DNA of 52,837 nt, taken from assembly GCF_900182795.1 (NCBI RefSeq), contig NZ_FXTX01000011.1, forward strand, positions 1 to 52,837, written 5' to 3'. Origin of the DNA: Venenivibrio stagnispumantis (GTDB lineage: Bacteria; Aquificota; Aquificia; Aquificales; Hydrogenothermaceae). Positions 7,798-17,875 of the stretch are shown here, piece by piece. The notes under the pieces are model-generated. The model was not told the origin of the DNA. It worked only from the letters and a program-made list of their open reading frames with translations, and made no database searches. The position numbers were made by a program, and so were the translations under genes. How positions within the stretch are numbered: the first letter of the stretch is position 1; each line of letters starts with the position of its first letter.

Positions 7798-10047
7798 ATG
7801 GAAGAAAAATTGTTATCTGCCCACGGATTAAATATTCAGGAGTATAAAAGAATTATAGAATTAATAGGTAGAGAGCCTAATGAAGTAGAACTTGGAGTTT
7901 TTGGAGCTTTATGGAGCGAGCATTGCTCTTATAAATCTTCCAAACCATTTTTAAAAGTTTTTCCTACAAAAGCTCCATGGGTATTACAGGGGCCGGGAGA
8001 AAATGCAGGAGTAGTCGAAATAGATGAAAATGTAGCAGTAGTATTTAAAGTAGAAAGCCATAATCATCCTTCTTATATAGAGCCATTTCATGGTGCTGCT
8101 ACCGGTGTTGGTGGAATAATAAGAGATATATTATCTATGGGAGCAAGACCGATAGCATTGGCAGATAGTTTAAGATTTGGAGATTTGAGAAATGATGGAA
8201 AAAGAAAAGGAATAAAAGATACAAAACCTATATTAAAAAGGGTTGTTGAAGGAATAGGCTTTTACGGTAATTGTATAGGAGTGCCTACTGTAGCAGGAGA
8301 AACGGTATTTGATGAAGTATATGCAGGAAACCCTCTTGTTAATGCTTTTTGTCTTGGAATATTAAAAAAGGATAAGATATATAGGGCAAGGGCAACAAAA
8401 ATAGGTCAAAAACTTGTTATGGTTGGCTCTTCTACCGGAAGAGATGGAATTCATGGAGCTACAATGGCATCTGCTGAATTCTCTGCTGAAACAGAATCAA
8501 AAAGACCAAATGTTCAGATAGGAGACCCATTTTTCGGAAAAAGATTAATAGAAGCAACCCTTGAGGTTATGGAAAAAAATCTAATAGCCGGATGTCAGGA
8601 TTTTGGAGCAGCAGGACTTGCAGGCTCAACATCAGAATTTGGTGCAAAATCCAAAATGGGTGTAAATGTTTATCTTGAAAATGTTCCCCTCAGAGAAGAA
8701 GGTATGACTCCTTATGAGATATTACTTTCAGAATCACAAGAAAGAATGCTTTATGCAGTAGATGAAGAAAATGTAGAAGAAGTTATAAAAATAGCCAAAA
8801 AACACGGCTTAGAAGCAGCAGTGATAGGAGAAACAACCGAAGGAAATAGATTAAAAGTATATTACAAAGACCAGATAGTTGTTGATTTACCTATATCTGC
8901 GATAGTAGATGATGCACCGGTATATGATAGACCGAGAAAAGAGCCATCTTATCTAAAAAAAGTAAAATCTTTTAACCAAGATGAACTACCGAAAGTAGAT
9001 TTAAAAGAAGCTATAACAAAAATAATATCTTCTTTAAATATAGCAGATAAAAGCTGGGTTTATAGCCAGTATGACCACGAAGTTGGAACAAATACGGTAG
9101 TTAAACCCGGTAGCGATGCTGCAATAATTAGATTAAAATGGCCTGCAAGACCGGAGCTTTACTCTGAAAAAGCGATTGCAATATCTTCCGATGGAAATGG
9201 AAAATGGGTTTATTTAGACCCTTATGAAGGTGGAAAAAGAGTAGTAACAGAAAGTATAAGAAATTTATATGTATCCGGAGCAAAACCTCTTGCAATTACG
9301 GATTGTATAAACTGGGGAAATCCGGAAAATCCTGAGATATTATGGCAACTTGAACAAGCAACAAAAGGCATGGCAAAAGCCTGTGAAGAACTAAACACAC
9401 CGGTAATAGGTGGAAATGTATCTTTATATAATGAAACAGTTTTAGAAGATAAAAGAATAAATATCTATCCAACACCTGTCGTAGTAGCAGTAGGAGTATT
9501 AGACAAACCTGAATATGCTATCCCCTCATTTTATCAATCAGAAGGAAATTATATTGCAATCGTAGGAGAAATTGATAAAAAACCAAATATAGCAGGAAGT
9601 GAGTTTTTAAAAGAAATTCACGGAAAAGTAGCCGGTGATATTGGAGAAACAAACCTAACCGTAGAGAAAAAATTATTATCATTTATCTTAAGCAATAGAG
9701 AATATATAAAATCTGCCCATGATGTGTCAGATGGTGGATTAATTACAGCTCTCTTAGAGCCTGCATTTGAAAAAGATTTAGGTATTGATATAACAATTAA
9801 TACTCCTTACAGAGAAGATTTTGAGCTATTTGATGAGCTTCGCAGTATTATAGTAATCTCTATATCAGAAAAAGATATTTCAAAACTTGAAGAAGAAGCC
9901 AAAAAAAATGAGATAGGATTTAGAATAATCGGAAAAATTACAGATGATAAAAAATTCAAACTAAAAATTAATGATATACAAATAGAAGAAGATATAAGAA
10001 AGCTAAAACAGCTTTGGAAAGAAGGATTTAAAAAATATGTCATCTAA
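7798..10047 (+). CDS. purL: phosphoribosylformylglycinamidine synthase subunit PurL
   Basis: The start is set at ATG 7798, preceded by AGGAG at 7782-7786; an upstream in-frame TTG at 7777 would overlap that site. The 749-residue product is a small-type PurL, which works with separate PurQ and PurS to convert FGAR to FGAM in purine synthesis. Landmarks are SEHCSYKSSKPFL near the N-terminus, the ATP/Mg segments FKVESHNHPS and GAATGVGGI, and GGNVSLYNET in the second half. Both AIRS-type halves are complete. purQ and purS are not in the window. The stop overlaps the next gene by 11 bases. Confidence 0.95.
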   Translation: MEEKLLSAHGLNIQEYKRIIELIGREPNEVELGVFGALWSEHCSYKSSKPFLKVFPTKAPWVLQGPGENAGVVEIDENVAVVFKVESHNHPSYIEPFHGAATGVGGIIRDILSMGARPIALADSLRFGDLRNDGKRKGIKDTKPILKRVVEGIGFYGNCIGVPTVAGETVFDEVYAGNPLVNAFCLGILKKDKIYRARATKIGQKLVMVGSSTGRDGIHGATMASAEFSAETESKRPNVQIGDPFFGKRLIEATLEVMEKNLIAGCQDFGAAGLAGSTSEFGAKSKMGVNVYLENVPLREEGMTPYEILLSESQERMLYAVDEENVEEVIKIAKKHGLEAAVIGETTEGNRLKVYYKDQIVVDLPISAIVDDAPVYDRPRKEPSYLKKVKSFNQDELPKVDLKEAITKIISSLNIADKSWVYSQYDHEVGTNTVVKPGSDAAIIRLKWPARPELYSEKAIAISSDGNGKWVYLDPYEGGKRVVTESIRNLYVSGAKPLAITDCINWGNPENPEILWQLEQATKGMAKACEELNTPVIGGNVSLYNETVLEDKRINIYPTPVVVAVGVLDKPEYAIPSFYQSEGNYIAIVGEIDKKPNIAGSEFLKEIHGKVAGDIGETNLTVEKKLLSFILSNREYIKSAHDVSDGGLITALLEPAFEKDLGIDITINTPYREDFELFDELRSIIVISISEKDISKLEEEAKKNEIGFRIIGKITDDKKFKLKINDIQIEEDIRKLKQLWKEGFKKYVI

Positions 10048-11017
10048 GGTAAAACATAGACTCATTAATGATAAATTTGAAGACCCGGGTATATTAATAG
10101 AGATACCTACCCTTGGCGAATATATCCTTTTTGATATAGGAAATATTTATAACATAGACAAGGAAATTATAAAAAAATTAAGCAAAATATTTATCACCCA
10201 TACCCATATGGACCATTTTATCGGTTTTGATTATATGTTAAGATTAAAACTTGGAAAACCCCAAACAGTTGAGATTTTTGGAATAAATCCACTTTCTTAT
10301 AATGTATACTCAAAACTTCAAGGATACACATGGAACCTTGTAGATTTAGAACCACAGATAATTTTTAAAGTAAAACAGCTAAATCAAAATATTTATGAAA
10401 GTTATCAATTTGATATAAAGAAAAAATTCCAAAAAGAGCTTATAAAAATAGAGCCGGTAAAAGATAATATAATTTATGAAAATGAGTATTATGCTGTAAA
10501 GTATGCAGTTTTAGACCATAAAATAGATATTCTCGGATATAGTTTTGAGTATAAAGATAGATTATTGCTAAAAAAAGAAAAGATACAGAATCTACCATTA
10601 AAGGGAAAAGAAGTAGGAGATTTTAAAAAATTTTTGCAAGATGAAAATAATAAAGACAAATATTTTAAAATAGGTGATAAAAATTATAGCTGGCAGGAGC
10701 TTAGAGAAGAGTTTAGCTACATCCAAAAAGGAATAAAAATATCTTATATCACAGATGTGATTTATCATGAAAAAAATAAAGAAAAGATTATCCAGCTTGT
10801 TAAAGATTCAGATTATCTATATTGTGAAGCAGTATTTTTAGAAAGGGATAAAGAACAGGCAGAGAAAGTGTATCATCTAACAACAAAACAGACAGCAGAA
10901 ATAGCAAAAGAAGCAAATGTAAAAAATTTGATAGTGTTTCATTTTTCAAGAAGATACGGAAAAAATAAAGAGCTTATAATGAATGAGATTAAAAAATATT
11001 TTGAAAATGTGAGCTGA
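10037..11017 (+). CDS. MBL-fold hydrolase, ribonuclease Z-like
   Basis: This 326-residue protein begins inside the end of purL and carries the metal motif HTHMDH (55-60) followed by FIGFDYMLR, typical of the RNase Z/ElaC group of beta-lactamase-fold nucleases. A later Asp in YITDVIYHE and a His in IVFHFSRRY complete the metal set. RNase Z trims the 3' ends of tRNA precursors. The protein is more divergent than standard RNase Z, and the long region 150-240 is charged and not recognisable, so other phosphodiesterase roles are possible. Its 3' end overlaps the convergent waaF by 29 bases. Confidence 0.75.
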   Translation: MSSKVKHRLINDKFEDPGILIEIPTLGEYILFDIGNIYNIDKEIIKKLSKIFITHTHMDHFIGFDYMLRLKLGKPQTVEIFGINPLSYNVYSKLQGYTWNLVDLEPQIIFKVKQLNQNIYESYQFDIKKKFQKELIKIEPVKDNIIYENEYYAVKYAVLDHKIDILGYSFEYKDRLLLKKEKIQNLPLKGKEVGDFKKFLQDENNKDKYFKIGDKNYSWQELREEFSYIQKGIKISYITDVIYHEKNKEKIIQLVKDSDYLYCEAVFLERDKEQAEKVYHLTTKQTAEIAKEANVKNLIVFHFSRRYGKNKELIMNEIKKYFENVS

Positions 11018-11993
11018 TTTTTTCAATAACCATAGAAGGGGTTATTTTTTCCATACATTCATGGGTAGATATAGGGCATTTATCAGAACCATGTAAACCA
11101 CAGGGTCTGCAAGGAAGGTCTTTTATTTCCACAACTACACCATTTCTATAAGGATAAAATCCAAAATCCGTTATTGTAGGCCCATATATATCTATTACCG
11201 GTGTATTGAAAGCTACTGCCATATGAACCGGTGCAGAATCATTAGAAATAAGAAGTTTTGCATTTTTAATAATTGAGAAAGTTTCTCTTAATGTTGTTTT
11301 ACCTACCAAATTAATAACATTTCTTTTTACTTTTTTCAGTATTTCTTCTGTAAATTCTTCATCTTCTTTTGAGCCAATTAAAACTATATTTTGACCTTCA
11401 TAAGATAATATATCTATAACTTCTGCAAAACCTTTTGCAGTCCATCTTTTTGTTGCCCATTTTGAACCAGGGGCTATCACAATATAATCTTTTTCTACCA
11501 ATTTAAATTTCGTAAAATATTTTTCCTCTTCTTCATCTAAAAATATCTGTGGTATATCTATTATTTTTTTTTCATCATACTCAGGAAGAAATTTTAATAA
11601 TGATAGATTTCTTATTATCTCATGGGTTCCATCAAACCTATGTATAGCTTTATCTGTATATAAAAATGAAAATCCGGCTTTATCAAAACCTATTCTTTTC
11701 GGTATTCTTGCCAAAAATAAAGAATAAGAAGCCCTATGGGAGCGGTGGGGAGATATAGCTATATCAAATTTTTCTTTATAAAGAGTTTTGATAAGATTTA
11801 GGGTAGATTGTTTATTTTTATCAAAAATTATAAGCTTATCAAGATATGGATTATTTTTAAATACATCCTTTCCAAAAGGTTTTGAGATAAGATATATTTT
11901 GCTTTCTTTATATATATTTTTTAATGAAGCAATCAGAGGTGTAGTAAGTATTAAATCACCTAAGAATGCTGTTTGCCATACTACTATTTTCAT
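10989..11993 (-). CDS. waaF: ADP-heptose:LPS heptosyltransferase (WaaF-like, GT9)
   Basis: The 334-residue protein is a GT9 glycosyltransferase. It starts with the family pattern QTAFLGDLILTTPL, has the acceptor-domain RIGFDKAGF segment, and in the C-terminal half the sugar-nucleotide site IAPGSKWATKRW and SNDSAPVHMAVAFNTP. WaaF adds heptose to the LPS inner core. A Cys-rich stretch near the C-terminus (LPCRPCGLHGSDKCP) is common in WaaF-type proteins. The ATG overlaps the accA stop by 4 bases. gmhA (36339) and waaA (22868) supply other steps of the same pathway. Confidence 0.87.
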   Translation of the reverse strand: MKIVVWQTAFLGDLILTTPLIASLKNIYKESKIYLISKPFGKDVFKNNPYLDKLIIFDKNKQSTLNLIKTLYKEKFDIAISPHRSHRASYSLFLARIPKRIGFDKAGFSFLYTDKAIHRFDGTHEIIRNLSLLKFLPEYDEKKIIDIPQIFLDEEEEKYFTKFKLVEKDYIVIAPGSKWATKRWTAKGFAEVIDILSYEGQNIVLIGSKEDEEFTEEILKKVKRNVINLVGKTTLRETFSIIKNAKLLISNDSAPVHMAVAFNTPVIDIYGPTITDFGFYPYRNGVVVEIKDLPCRPCGLHGSDKCPISTHECMEKITPSMVIEKISSHFQNIF

Positions 11994-12934
11994 TTGGTAG
12001 TAAATTTACCCATAGAATAAAATTTTGCCTGTCTTCTTTCTACAAGTTCATTTTTTGGAATATTCATAACGATTTTTAGATTGTCCCTTAAAGCTCTTCT
12101 TAATATTCTATACATCTTTTCCGGCTGAAGATGGGCACCACCCAAAGGCTCTTTTACTATCTGGTCTATTACTCCAAGTTCTAATAAATCTTTTGCTGTT
12201 ATCTTTAAACTTTCTGCTGCAACAGGTGCTTGCTCTGCTGATTTAAATAATATAGAAGCACATCCTTCCGGTGAGATTACAGAATATATTGCATTTTCAA
12301 GCATTAATATTCTATCTGCAACACCAAGAGCTAATGCTCCACCGCTTCCACCTTCTCCTATTACAGTAGCAATAATAGGTGTTTCTAAATCTCCCATAAC
12401 TGCAAGACTCTCTGCTATTGCCTGTGATTGTCCTCTCTCTTCTGCCCCTATTCCCGGATATGCTCCCGGAGTATCTATAAATGTTATAACCGGTAAACCA
12501 AATTTCTCAGCAAGCTTCATAACCCTGATCGCTTTTCTATATCCTTCCGGATGAGGCATTCCAAAATTTCTTTCTATCTTTTCTTTTGTATCCCTACCTT
12601 TTTCATGTCCTATAACAACAACAGACTGTCCTTCAAAAGAAGCAAATCCTGCAATAATTGCTTTATCATCTGCATATCTTCTATCACCGTGAAGTTCAAC
12701 AAAATCTGTAAATAGATGGTTTATATAATCTATTGTATGAGGTCGCTTAGGATGTCTTGCAAGCTGAACCCTTTCCCAAGCAGTAAGCCTACTCATTTTT
12801 TCTCTTGTTAATTTTTTAAACTCTTTTCTAAGTTCAACAAGCTCCTTTATATATTTTGTTTCCCCTTTGTTTATTTTTTCTCTAAGGACTGCTATTTTTT
12901 CTGATAAAGCTTCTATTTTTTTATCTATATCCAT
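11990..12934 (-). CDS. accA: acetyl-CoA carboxylase carboxyltransferase subunit alpha
   Basis: At 314 residues this is a full-length AccA. It has the N-terminal coiled coil, then RHPKRPHTIDYI, FMELHGDR-like FVELHGDRRYADD, GHEKGRDTKEKI, TPGAYPGIGAEERGQ and GEGGSGGALA, all diagnostic. It partners with AccD (6298-7137) to form the carboxyltransferase. The ATG sits 9 bases after the upstream exchanger stop, and the gene is translationally coupled to waaF. Confidence 0.95.
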   Translation of the reverse strand: MDIDKKIEALSEKIAVLREKINKGETKYIKELVELRKEFKKLTREKMSRLTAWERVQLARHPKRPHTIDYINHLFTDFVELHGDRRYADDKAIIAGFASFEGQSVVVIGHEKGRDTKEKIERNFGMPHPEGYRKAIRVMKLAEKFGLPVITFIDTPGAYPGIGAEERGQSQAIAESLAVMGDLETPIIATVIGEGGSGGALALGVADRILMLENAIYSVISPEGCASILFKSAEQAPVAAESLKITAKDLLELGVIDQIVKEPLGGAHLQPEKMYRILRRALRDNLKIVMNIPKNELVERRQAKFYSMGKFTTK

Positions 12935-12943
12935 CTAACTTCC

Positions 12944-13945
12944 TCAACTATTGTTTGTTATCACTAAATAAACATAATATATAAAAAATAAAATACCCAT
13001 TGAAAAGCCAACTGCAAATAATTTTCTGTTGATGTAAGAAAAAATTAAGACTATAAATGCAGAAATAATTGCAAAAACTCCAGATGTAAATGCATGTCCG
13101 GTTATATCCCAGCTTGTAAATACTATACCAAAACTAACAGGTATGGTGCTTTGAAATACCATTGCACCGGCTATATTACCTGCTGCAAGAGTATCTTTTC
13201 CTCTCCATACCCAAAGAACACTATTTATTTTTTCAGGAAGCTCAGTTGCAATAGGTGCTACCAAAAGAGAAAATAATAATGGATTAAGCCCCAAAGCAAC
13301 ACTAATATGCTCTATTCCATGGACAAATATATGTGCTCCAATAACCATCACAACAAGAGAAGTTATAACTTGAAGCCATATGATAGAGATATGAGGATGT
13401 GGATTTTTTGGAGAAAAATAAAGATGCTCTGCTTCTTCCATATCCTCACTTTCCCCTCTTAATGTAAGATAAACATATATTCCATAAAGTATAAGTAAGA
13501 ATACTGCAGTAATTATCCTTACATTATGGGATTCATAAGGAACAACAAAAAGAGCCAAAGAATATGCAAATAAGAAAAATACTAAATCTCTTCTAAGTCC
13601 TGCATGCTCTACATGAAAAGCTAAATCTCTTTTTTTGAGAAAATATCCTACCAAAATTGTAAGTCCAACTAATGGAAATGCCAATGTAGAAAGCATAAAT
13701 GGTGCTCCCAGAATTGCACCTACACCTATATCTTCTCCTTTATTACCGGCAAAAAATACAACAGCTATAATAGGTAAAATTGTTTCAGGCAATGCAGTTC
13801 CAACAGCAGCCAATACACTACCGGTAAAATTTTTAGAAGTTCCAAGTCTATGTCCAAGGGCTTCTATTCCATTTGTAAAAAACTCGGCAGATGCAAGTAT
13901 TAATAAAATACCACCGATAAGTTTAAATAAATCTAAAATCTCCAT
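12944..13945 (-). CDS. CaCA-family cation (Na+/Ca2+-type) exchanger
   Basis: The 333-residue membrane protein has about ten hydrophobic helices and the two alpha-repeats of the CaCA superfamily: AVGTALPETILP (first) and VAPIATELPEKINS (second). In each the acidic residue after the proline is the ion ligand. A hydrophilic His/Glu-rich loop (EDMEEAEHLYFSPKNPHPH) joins the halves. It would exchange Na+ or H+ for Ca2+ or another cation at the inner membrane. The gene follows carB by 12 bases and precedes accA by 9. Confidence 0.85.
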   Translation of the reverse strand: MEILDLFKLIGGILLILASAEFFTNGIEALGHRLGTSKNFTGSVLAAVGTALPETILPIIAVVFFAGNKGEDIGVGAILGAPFMLSTLAFPLVGLTILVGYFLKKRDLAFHVEHAGLRRDLVFFLFAYSLALFVVPYESHNVRIITAVFLLILYGIYVYLTLRGESEDMEEAEHLYFSPKNPHPHISIIWLQVITSLVVMVIGAHIFVHGIEHISVALGLNPLLFSLLVAPIATELPEKINSVLWVWRGKDTLAAGNIAGAMVFQSTIPVSFGIVFTSWDITGHAFTSGVFAIISAFIVLIFSYINRKLFAVGFSMGILFFIYYVYLVITNNS

Positions 13946-13957
13946 TTTTTCCTCTTT

Positions 13958-15535
13958 TTACATTTCTTGCAATGCTTTTACAGATAAGCCTTTTTCTTTA
14001 AAAGACTCTATAGCTATAACAGCAGCATTTGCTCCCCTTATTGTAGTAAAGTAAGGGACTTTATTTGATACAGCGGCTCTTCTTATATAGTAAGCATCTG
14101 ACCTTTCTCTTTTTCCGGAAGGTGTGTTTATAATCATTACAATTTCTCCATTTCTTATTCTATCTACAATATTTGGTCTTTCTTCTGAAAGTTTATTTAC
14201 AAGGTTAGATTCTATATCATTTTGTTTCAAGAATATATGGGTTCCTTTTGTAGCATATATAACAAAACCAAGATTTATTAATTTTTTTGCTATTTCAACT
14301 ATCTGTGGTTTATCTTTATCTGCTACTGATATAAAAACATTACCGGAATCAGGAAGTAATGCTCCTGTTCCTGCCTGTGCCTTATAATATGCAAGACCAA
14401 AATCTTCATCTATTCCCATTACTTCTCCGGTGCTTTTCATTTCAGGCCCTAAGATAGGGTCAACTTCCGGAAATCTATTAAATGGAAATACAACTTCTTT
14501 TACAGCATATCTTTTAAAGCTTTTTGGTAAGAAATCAGATGCCGGATGTTTTTCCTCTATATTAAAAACTTCAGGTACAATTTCCCTTAATTTTTTACCT
14601 ATCATAACTTTTGAAGCAATTTTAGCAAGTGGGTATCCTATTGCTTTACTTACAAAAGGCACTGTTCTTGATGCCCTTGGATTTGCTTCAATAACATAAA
14701 TTTGGTTATCTTTTACTGCATACTGCACATTTATTAATCCTATGGTATTTAATGCCTTTGCAAGCTTTTTTGTTTGTTCTTTCACTTTCAGCACTATCTC
14801 ATCGGGAAGTGAATAATGGGGTATGCAAGTTGCACTATCTCCTGAATGTATTCCGGCTTCTTCTATATGCTCCATAACTGCTCCAACAAGGGCATCTTCT
14901 CCATCACAAACACAATCAACATCAAGCTCTATACTATCTGCCAAGAATCTATCAATAAGAAGCGGTTTATCTTCAGAAACAAATACAGCTTCTTCTATAT
15001 ATTGTAAAAGCTCAGTTTCATCATAAACAAGTCTCATTGCCCTTCCACCAAGGACATAAGAAGGTCTAACCAATACAGGATAACCTATCTCATTAGCTAT
15101 TTTGATGGCTTCTTCTTTTGATTTTGCTATACCGCTTTCCGGCTGTTTTAATCCAAGTTTTATAATTAAATCTCTAAATCTTTCCCTATCTTCTGCTATA
15201 TCTATACTTTCCGGAGAAGTTCCTATTATGGGAACTCCGAATTTTTCAAGGGGTTTTGCAAGTTTAAGAGGTGTTTGACCACCAAACTGGACAACAACTC
15301 CATCAGGTTTTTCTTTTTCTATTATGTTAAGAACATCTTCTAAAACAATAGGTTCAAAAAATAATTTATCAGAAGTGTCATAATCGGTTGAAACTGTTTC
15401 AGGATTGCAATTTACCATTATTGCCTGATATCCTTCTTCTATCAATGCCCATACACAATGGACACAGGCATAATCAAACTCAACTCCTTGACCTATTCTA
15501 TTTGGGCCACTACCAAGAATAATAACTTTTTTCAT
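13958..15535 (-). CDS. carB: carbamoyl-phosphate synthase large chain, separate C-terminal half
   Basis: The 525-residue protein starts at MKKVIILGSGPNRIGQG, which corresponds to the middle of a normal 1,070-residue CarB, and covers the second ATP-grasp synthetase domain plus the C-terminal MGS-like allosteric domain (about 385-525). The start has an AAGGAG site 9 bases upstream and tldD ends just before it, so this is not a broken gene with a lost 5' half. Split CarB is known in Aquifex and some methanogens. The N-terminal half and carA must be elsewhere. The enzyme supplies carbamoyl-phosphate for pyrimidines and arginine. Confidence 0.93.
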   Translation of the reverse strand: MKKVIILGSGPNRIGQGVEFDYACVHCVWALIEEGYQAIMVNCNPETVSTDYDTSDKLFFEPIVLEDVLNIIEKEKPDGVVVQFGGQTPLKLAKPLEKFGVPIIGTSPESIDIAEDRERFRDLIIKLGLKQPESGIAKSKEEAIKIANEIGYPVLVRPSYVLGGRAMRLVYDETELLQYIEEAVFVSEDKPLLIDRFLADSIELDVDCVCDGEDALVGAVMEHIEEAGIHSGDSATCIPHYSLPDEIVLKVKEQTKKLAKALNTIGLINVQYAVKDNQIYVIEANPRASRTVPFVSKAIGYPLAKIASKVMIGKKLREIVPEVFNIEEKHPASDFLPKSFKRYAVKEVVFPFNRFPEVDPILGPEMKSTGEVMGIDEDFGLAYYKAQAGTGALLPDSGNVFISVADKDKPQIVEIAKKLINLGFVIYATKGTHIFLKQNDIESNLVNKLSEERPNIVDRIRNGEIVMIINTPSGKRERSDAYYIRRAAVSNKVPYFTTIRGANAAVIAIESFKEKGLSVKALQEM

Positions 15536-15560
15536 ACAGATTTACTCCTTAAATATCATT

Positions 15561-16949
15561 TTAAATAGCAGTTCCACCTATTGTCATACTTTTTATTCTT
15601 AAAGTTGGTTGGGCATCAGAAACAGGAGCCCTCTGTCCGCTTTTTCCACAGGTGCCAATAGCCCATCCAAGGTCATATCCTACTGCATCTATATCTTGCA
15701 ATGCTTTTGGACCATTTCCTATTAATGAAGCACCTTTTATAGGATATGTAATTTTTCCATTTTCTATCATATAACCTTCCATCACTTCAAAAACAAAATC
15801 ACCATTAACAGTATTAACCTGTCCGCCGCCCATTTTTACAACATACACACCATATTTTGTATCTGCTATTATATCGTGAGGATTATCTTTACCTGCATCT
15901 ATATATGTGTTTGTCATTCTGACAATAGGAATCTGTTTATAACTATCTCTTCTTCCATTTCCGGTTGACTGCTTTCCTTCCTTCATTGCTCTTAATCTAT
16001 CATACATATAACCTTTTAGTATTCCATTTTCTATTAAAACTTTTCTTTGAGCCGGCACTCCCTCATCATCAAAATTAAATGAGCCATTTTTATTTTTTAA
16101 AGTTGCATCATCTATAACGGTAACCAACTCAGAAGCAACTTTTTGTCCGATTTTTCCTGCATAAACAGAAAGACCTTGCGATACCAAATCAGCCTCTAAT
16201 CCATGTCCTACTGCTTCATGAATCATAGTTCCGCCTGCCTCTGAAGATATAACAACTGGCATTGAGCCGGCAGGTGCAGGTTTTGCACCAAGTCCAAGGA
16301 CAGCCCTTTCTGCAGCTTTTGTTGCTACATAATCTATTGGATTTACAAAATCTTCATTAAAAAGCTCATATCCTATGCTTCCACCGGTAGATTCATATCC
16401 TCTATAAAGATTATTTTTGTCAGATGCTACTGCTTCAACAAAAAATACTACTCTTGTTTGGGAATCTTCAACTGTTTCTCCCAAAGAATTTATTATCATA
16501 ATATCTCTTTTTACATCTCTTAAAGTAGCAGAAACCTGCACAATTTTATCACTATATGCCCTTGCTATATCATTAGCCCTAAGAAGTATATCTCTTTTTC
16601 TTGATAATGAAAAATCATCAGGGTCTATTAAGACCTCTACTTTATTTTTTGCATATTTTTGCCCAACTAAAACTTTACCTTCTCCTTCTGCTTTTGCAAG
16701 GGTTTTTGCTATCTTCATAAGATTATCAAAAGATAAATCAGATGTATAACCATAGATAGTTTTGTAATTTTTAATTAATCTAAGACCTACACCAAAATCT
16801 ATACCAAAAGATACTTTCTCTATTTTATTATCTTCAAGATTTAAAGTAGTGCTTCTTAAATCTTCATAAAATATTTCTGCAAATTCTCCACCATCTGCAA
16901 GCAATGCAGATAAAATATATGGTGCTTTTTCTTTTAATATATCTTTCAT
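15561..16949 (-). CDS. tldD: TldD-type metalloprotease
   Basis: The 462-residue protein is TldD, one half of the TldD/TldE protease that degrades unstructured peptides and matures modified peptides. The zinc site HEAVGHGLEADL (HExxxH) is visible near the middle, followed by SVYAGKIGQKVAS and the C-terminal WAIGTCGKSGQRAPVSDAQP that carries the fourth ligand region. Length is normal for the family. The TldE partner is not in the window. It lies between leuS-beta and the carB half on the minus strand. Confidence 0.93.
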   Translation of the reverse strand: MKDILKEKAPYILSALLADGGEFAEIFYEDLRSTTLNLEDNKIEKVSFGIDFGVGLRLIKNYKTIYGYTSDLSFDNLMKIAKTLAKAEGEGKVLVGQKYAKNKVEVLIDPDDFSLSRKRDILLRANDIARAYSDKIVQVSATLRDVKRDIMIINSLGETVEDSQTRVVFFVEAVASDKNNLYRGYESTGGSIGYELFNEDFVNPIDYVATKAAERAVLGLGAKPAPAGSMPVVISSEAGGTMIHEAVGHGLEADLVSQGLSVYAGKIGQKVASELVTVIDDATLKNKNGSFNFDDEGVPAQRKVLIENGILKGYMYDRLRAMKEGKQSTGNGRRDSYKQIPIVRMTNTYIDAGKDNPHDIIADTKYGVYVVKMGGGQVNTVNGDFVFEVMEGYMIENGKITYPIKGASLIGNGPKALQDIDAVGYDLGWAIGTCGKSGQRAPVSDAQPTLRIKSMTIGGTAI

Positions 16950-16962
16950 AAATTATCACCTC

Positions 16963-17799
16963 TTATTTAACAACAATATTTATAATTTTTCCACCGGCAA
17001 ATATTATTTTTACAATTTCTTTTCCTTCTATCCATTTTTGCACATTTTCCAATGCTAACTTTTTTATTTCTTCTTCCGGCATATCAACTTTAACTTTAAT
17101 AGTTGTTCTGACTTTACCATTTATCTGAACCGGTATTTCCTTTTCAGTTTCTTTTATTGCTTCCTCATCTGCTATCGGGAATAGATAATTTATAGTATAT
17201 CCTTCTTTACCTATTAATCTCCATAAATAATCGGCTATAAATGGTGTAAATGGAGATAACATTAATATTAGATTTTCTGCGACCTCTTTTAAAATTACCG
17301 GATTTTTAGATTTATAATCCGAGATTGCATTCATAAGTTCCATTATAGATGCTATTGCAGTATTAAATTGGAGATTTTTTTCTATATCAGACCTAACTTT
17401 TTTTATCGTTTGGTGGAGTTTTCTTCTTATTGCTAAATCTTCTTCATTTAATTCTTTTTTTTCTTCAGATTTTATCAAATCCAAATTTTCAGTTATAAAA
17501 TTCCATACCCTTTTTAAAAATCTATGGGCTCCTTCTATCCCACTTTCTATCCAATCAAAATTATTTTCCGGTGGAGCAGCAAAAAGTATATATAATCTCA
17601 CTGTATCTGCTCCATATTTTGAAATCATCTCATCCGGGTCAACTGTATTATGCTTAGATTTAGACATTTTATCAGATTTTCCATATTTTTCTTCTAATTT
17701 TGATAAAATCTGAATATCTAAGTTAAGTTTTTCAAATAATAACTTAGCATTATCATTTAATGTAAGATGATTTTTTTCTAAAAATTCTTTTAACTTCAT
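16963..17799 (-). CDS. leuS: leucyl-tRNA synthetase beta subunit (split LeuRS)
   Basis: The start is ATG 17799 after an AGAGGTG site; a GTG two codons earlier lies within that site. The 278-residue product contains the KMSKS loop (DKMSKSKHNTVDPDE), the anticodon-binding helices (RFLKRVWNFI through ADYLWRLIG) and the C-terminal domain. It lacks the HIGH motif and editing domain. This is the beta subunit layout of the Aquifex heterodimeric LeuRS, where alpha holds the HIGH and editing parts. The alpha gene is not in the window. No decayed 5' half lies upstream, so the split is natural. Together this is a strong Aquificota marker. Confidence 0.93.
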   Translation of the reverse strand: MKLKEFLEKNHLTLNDNAKLLFEKLNLDIQILSKLEEKYGKSDKMSKSKHNTVDPDEMISKYGADTVRLYILFAAPPENNFDWIESGIEGAHRFLKRVWNFITENLDLIKSEEKKELNEEDLAIRRKLHQTIKKVRSDIEKNLQFNTAIASIMELMNAISDYKSKNPVILKEVAENLILMLSPFTPFIADYLWRLIGKEGYTINYLFPIADEEAIKETEKEIPVQINGKVRTTIKVKVDMPEEEIKKLALENVQKWIEGKEIVKIIFAGGKIINIVVK

Positions 17800-17875
17800 A
17801 AACACCTCTTAAATTACATATAAATTATTGTTTATTTTATCATAGGATAAAGATGAAGTGAAGAAGAGAAGAAAA

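Noticed and set aside
13958-15535. carB as a truncated pseudogene
   Set aside because: The start is a clean ATG with AAGGAG, no decayed first half lies upstream, and split CarB is known in Aquifex-type genomes.
16963-17799. leuS as a broken gene
   Set aside because: It matches the natural beta subunit of heterodimeric LeuRS, with intact KMSKS and C-terminal domains and its own ribosome site.
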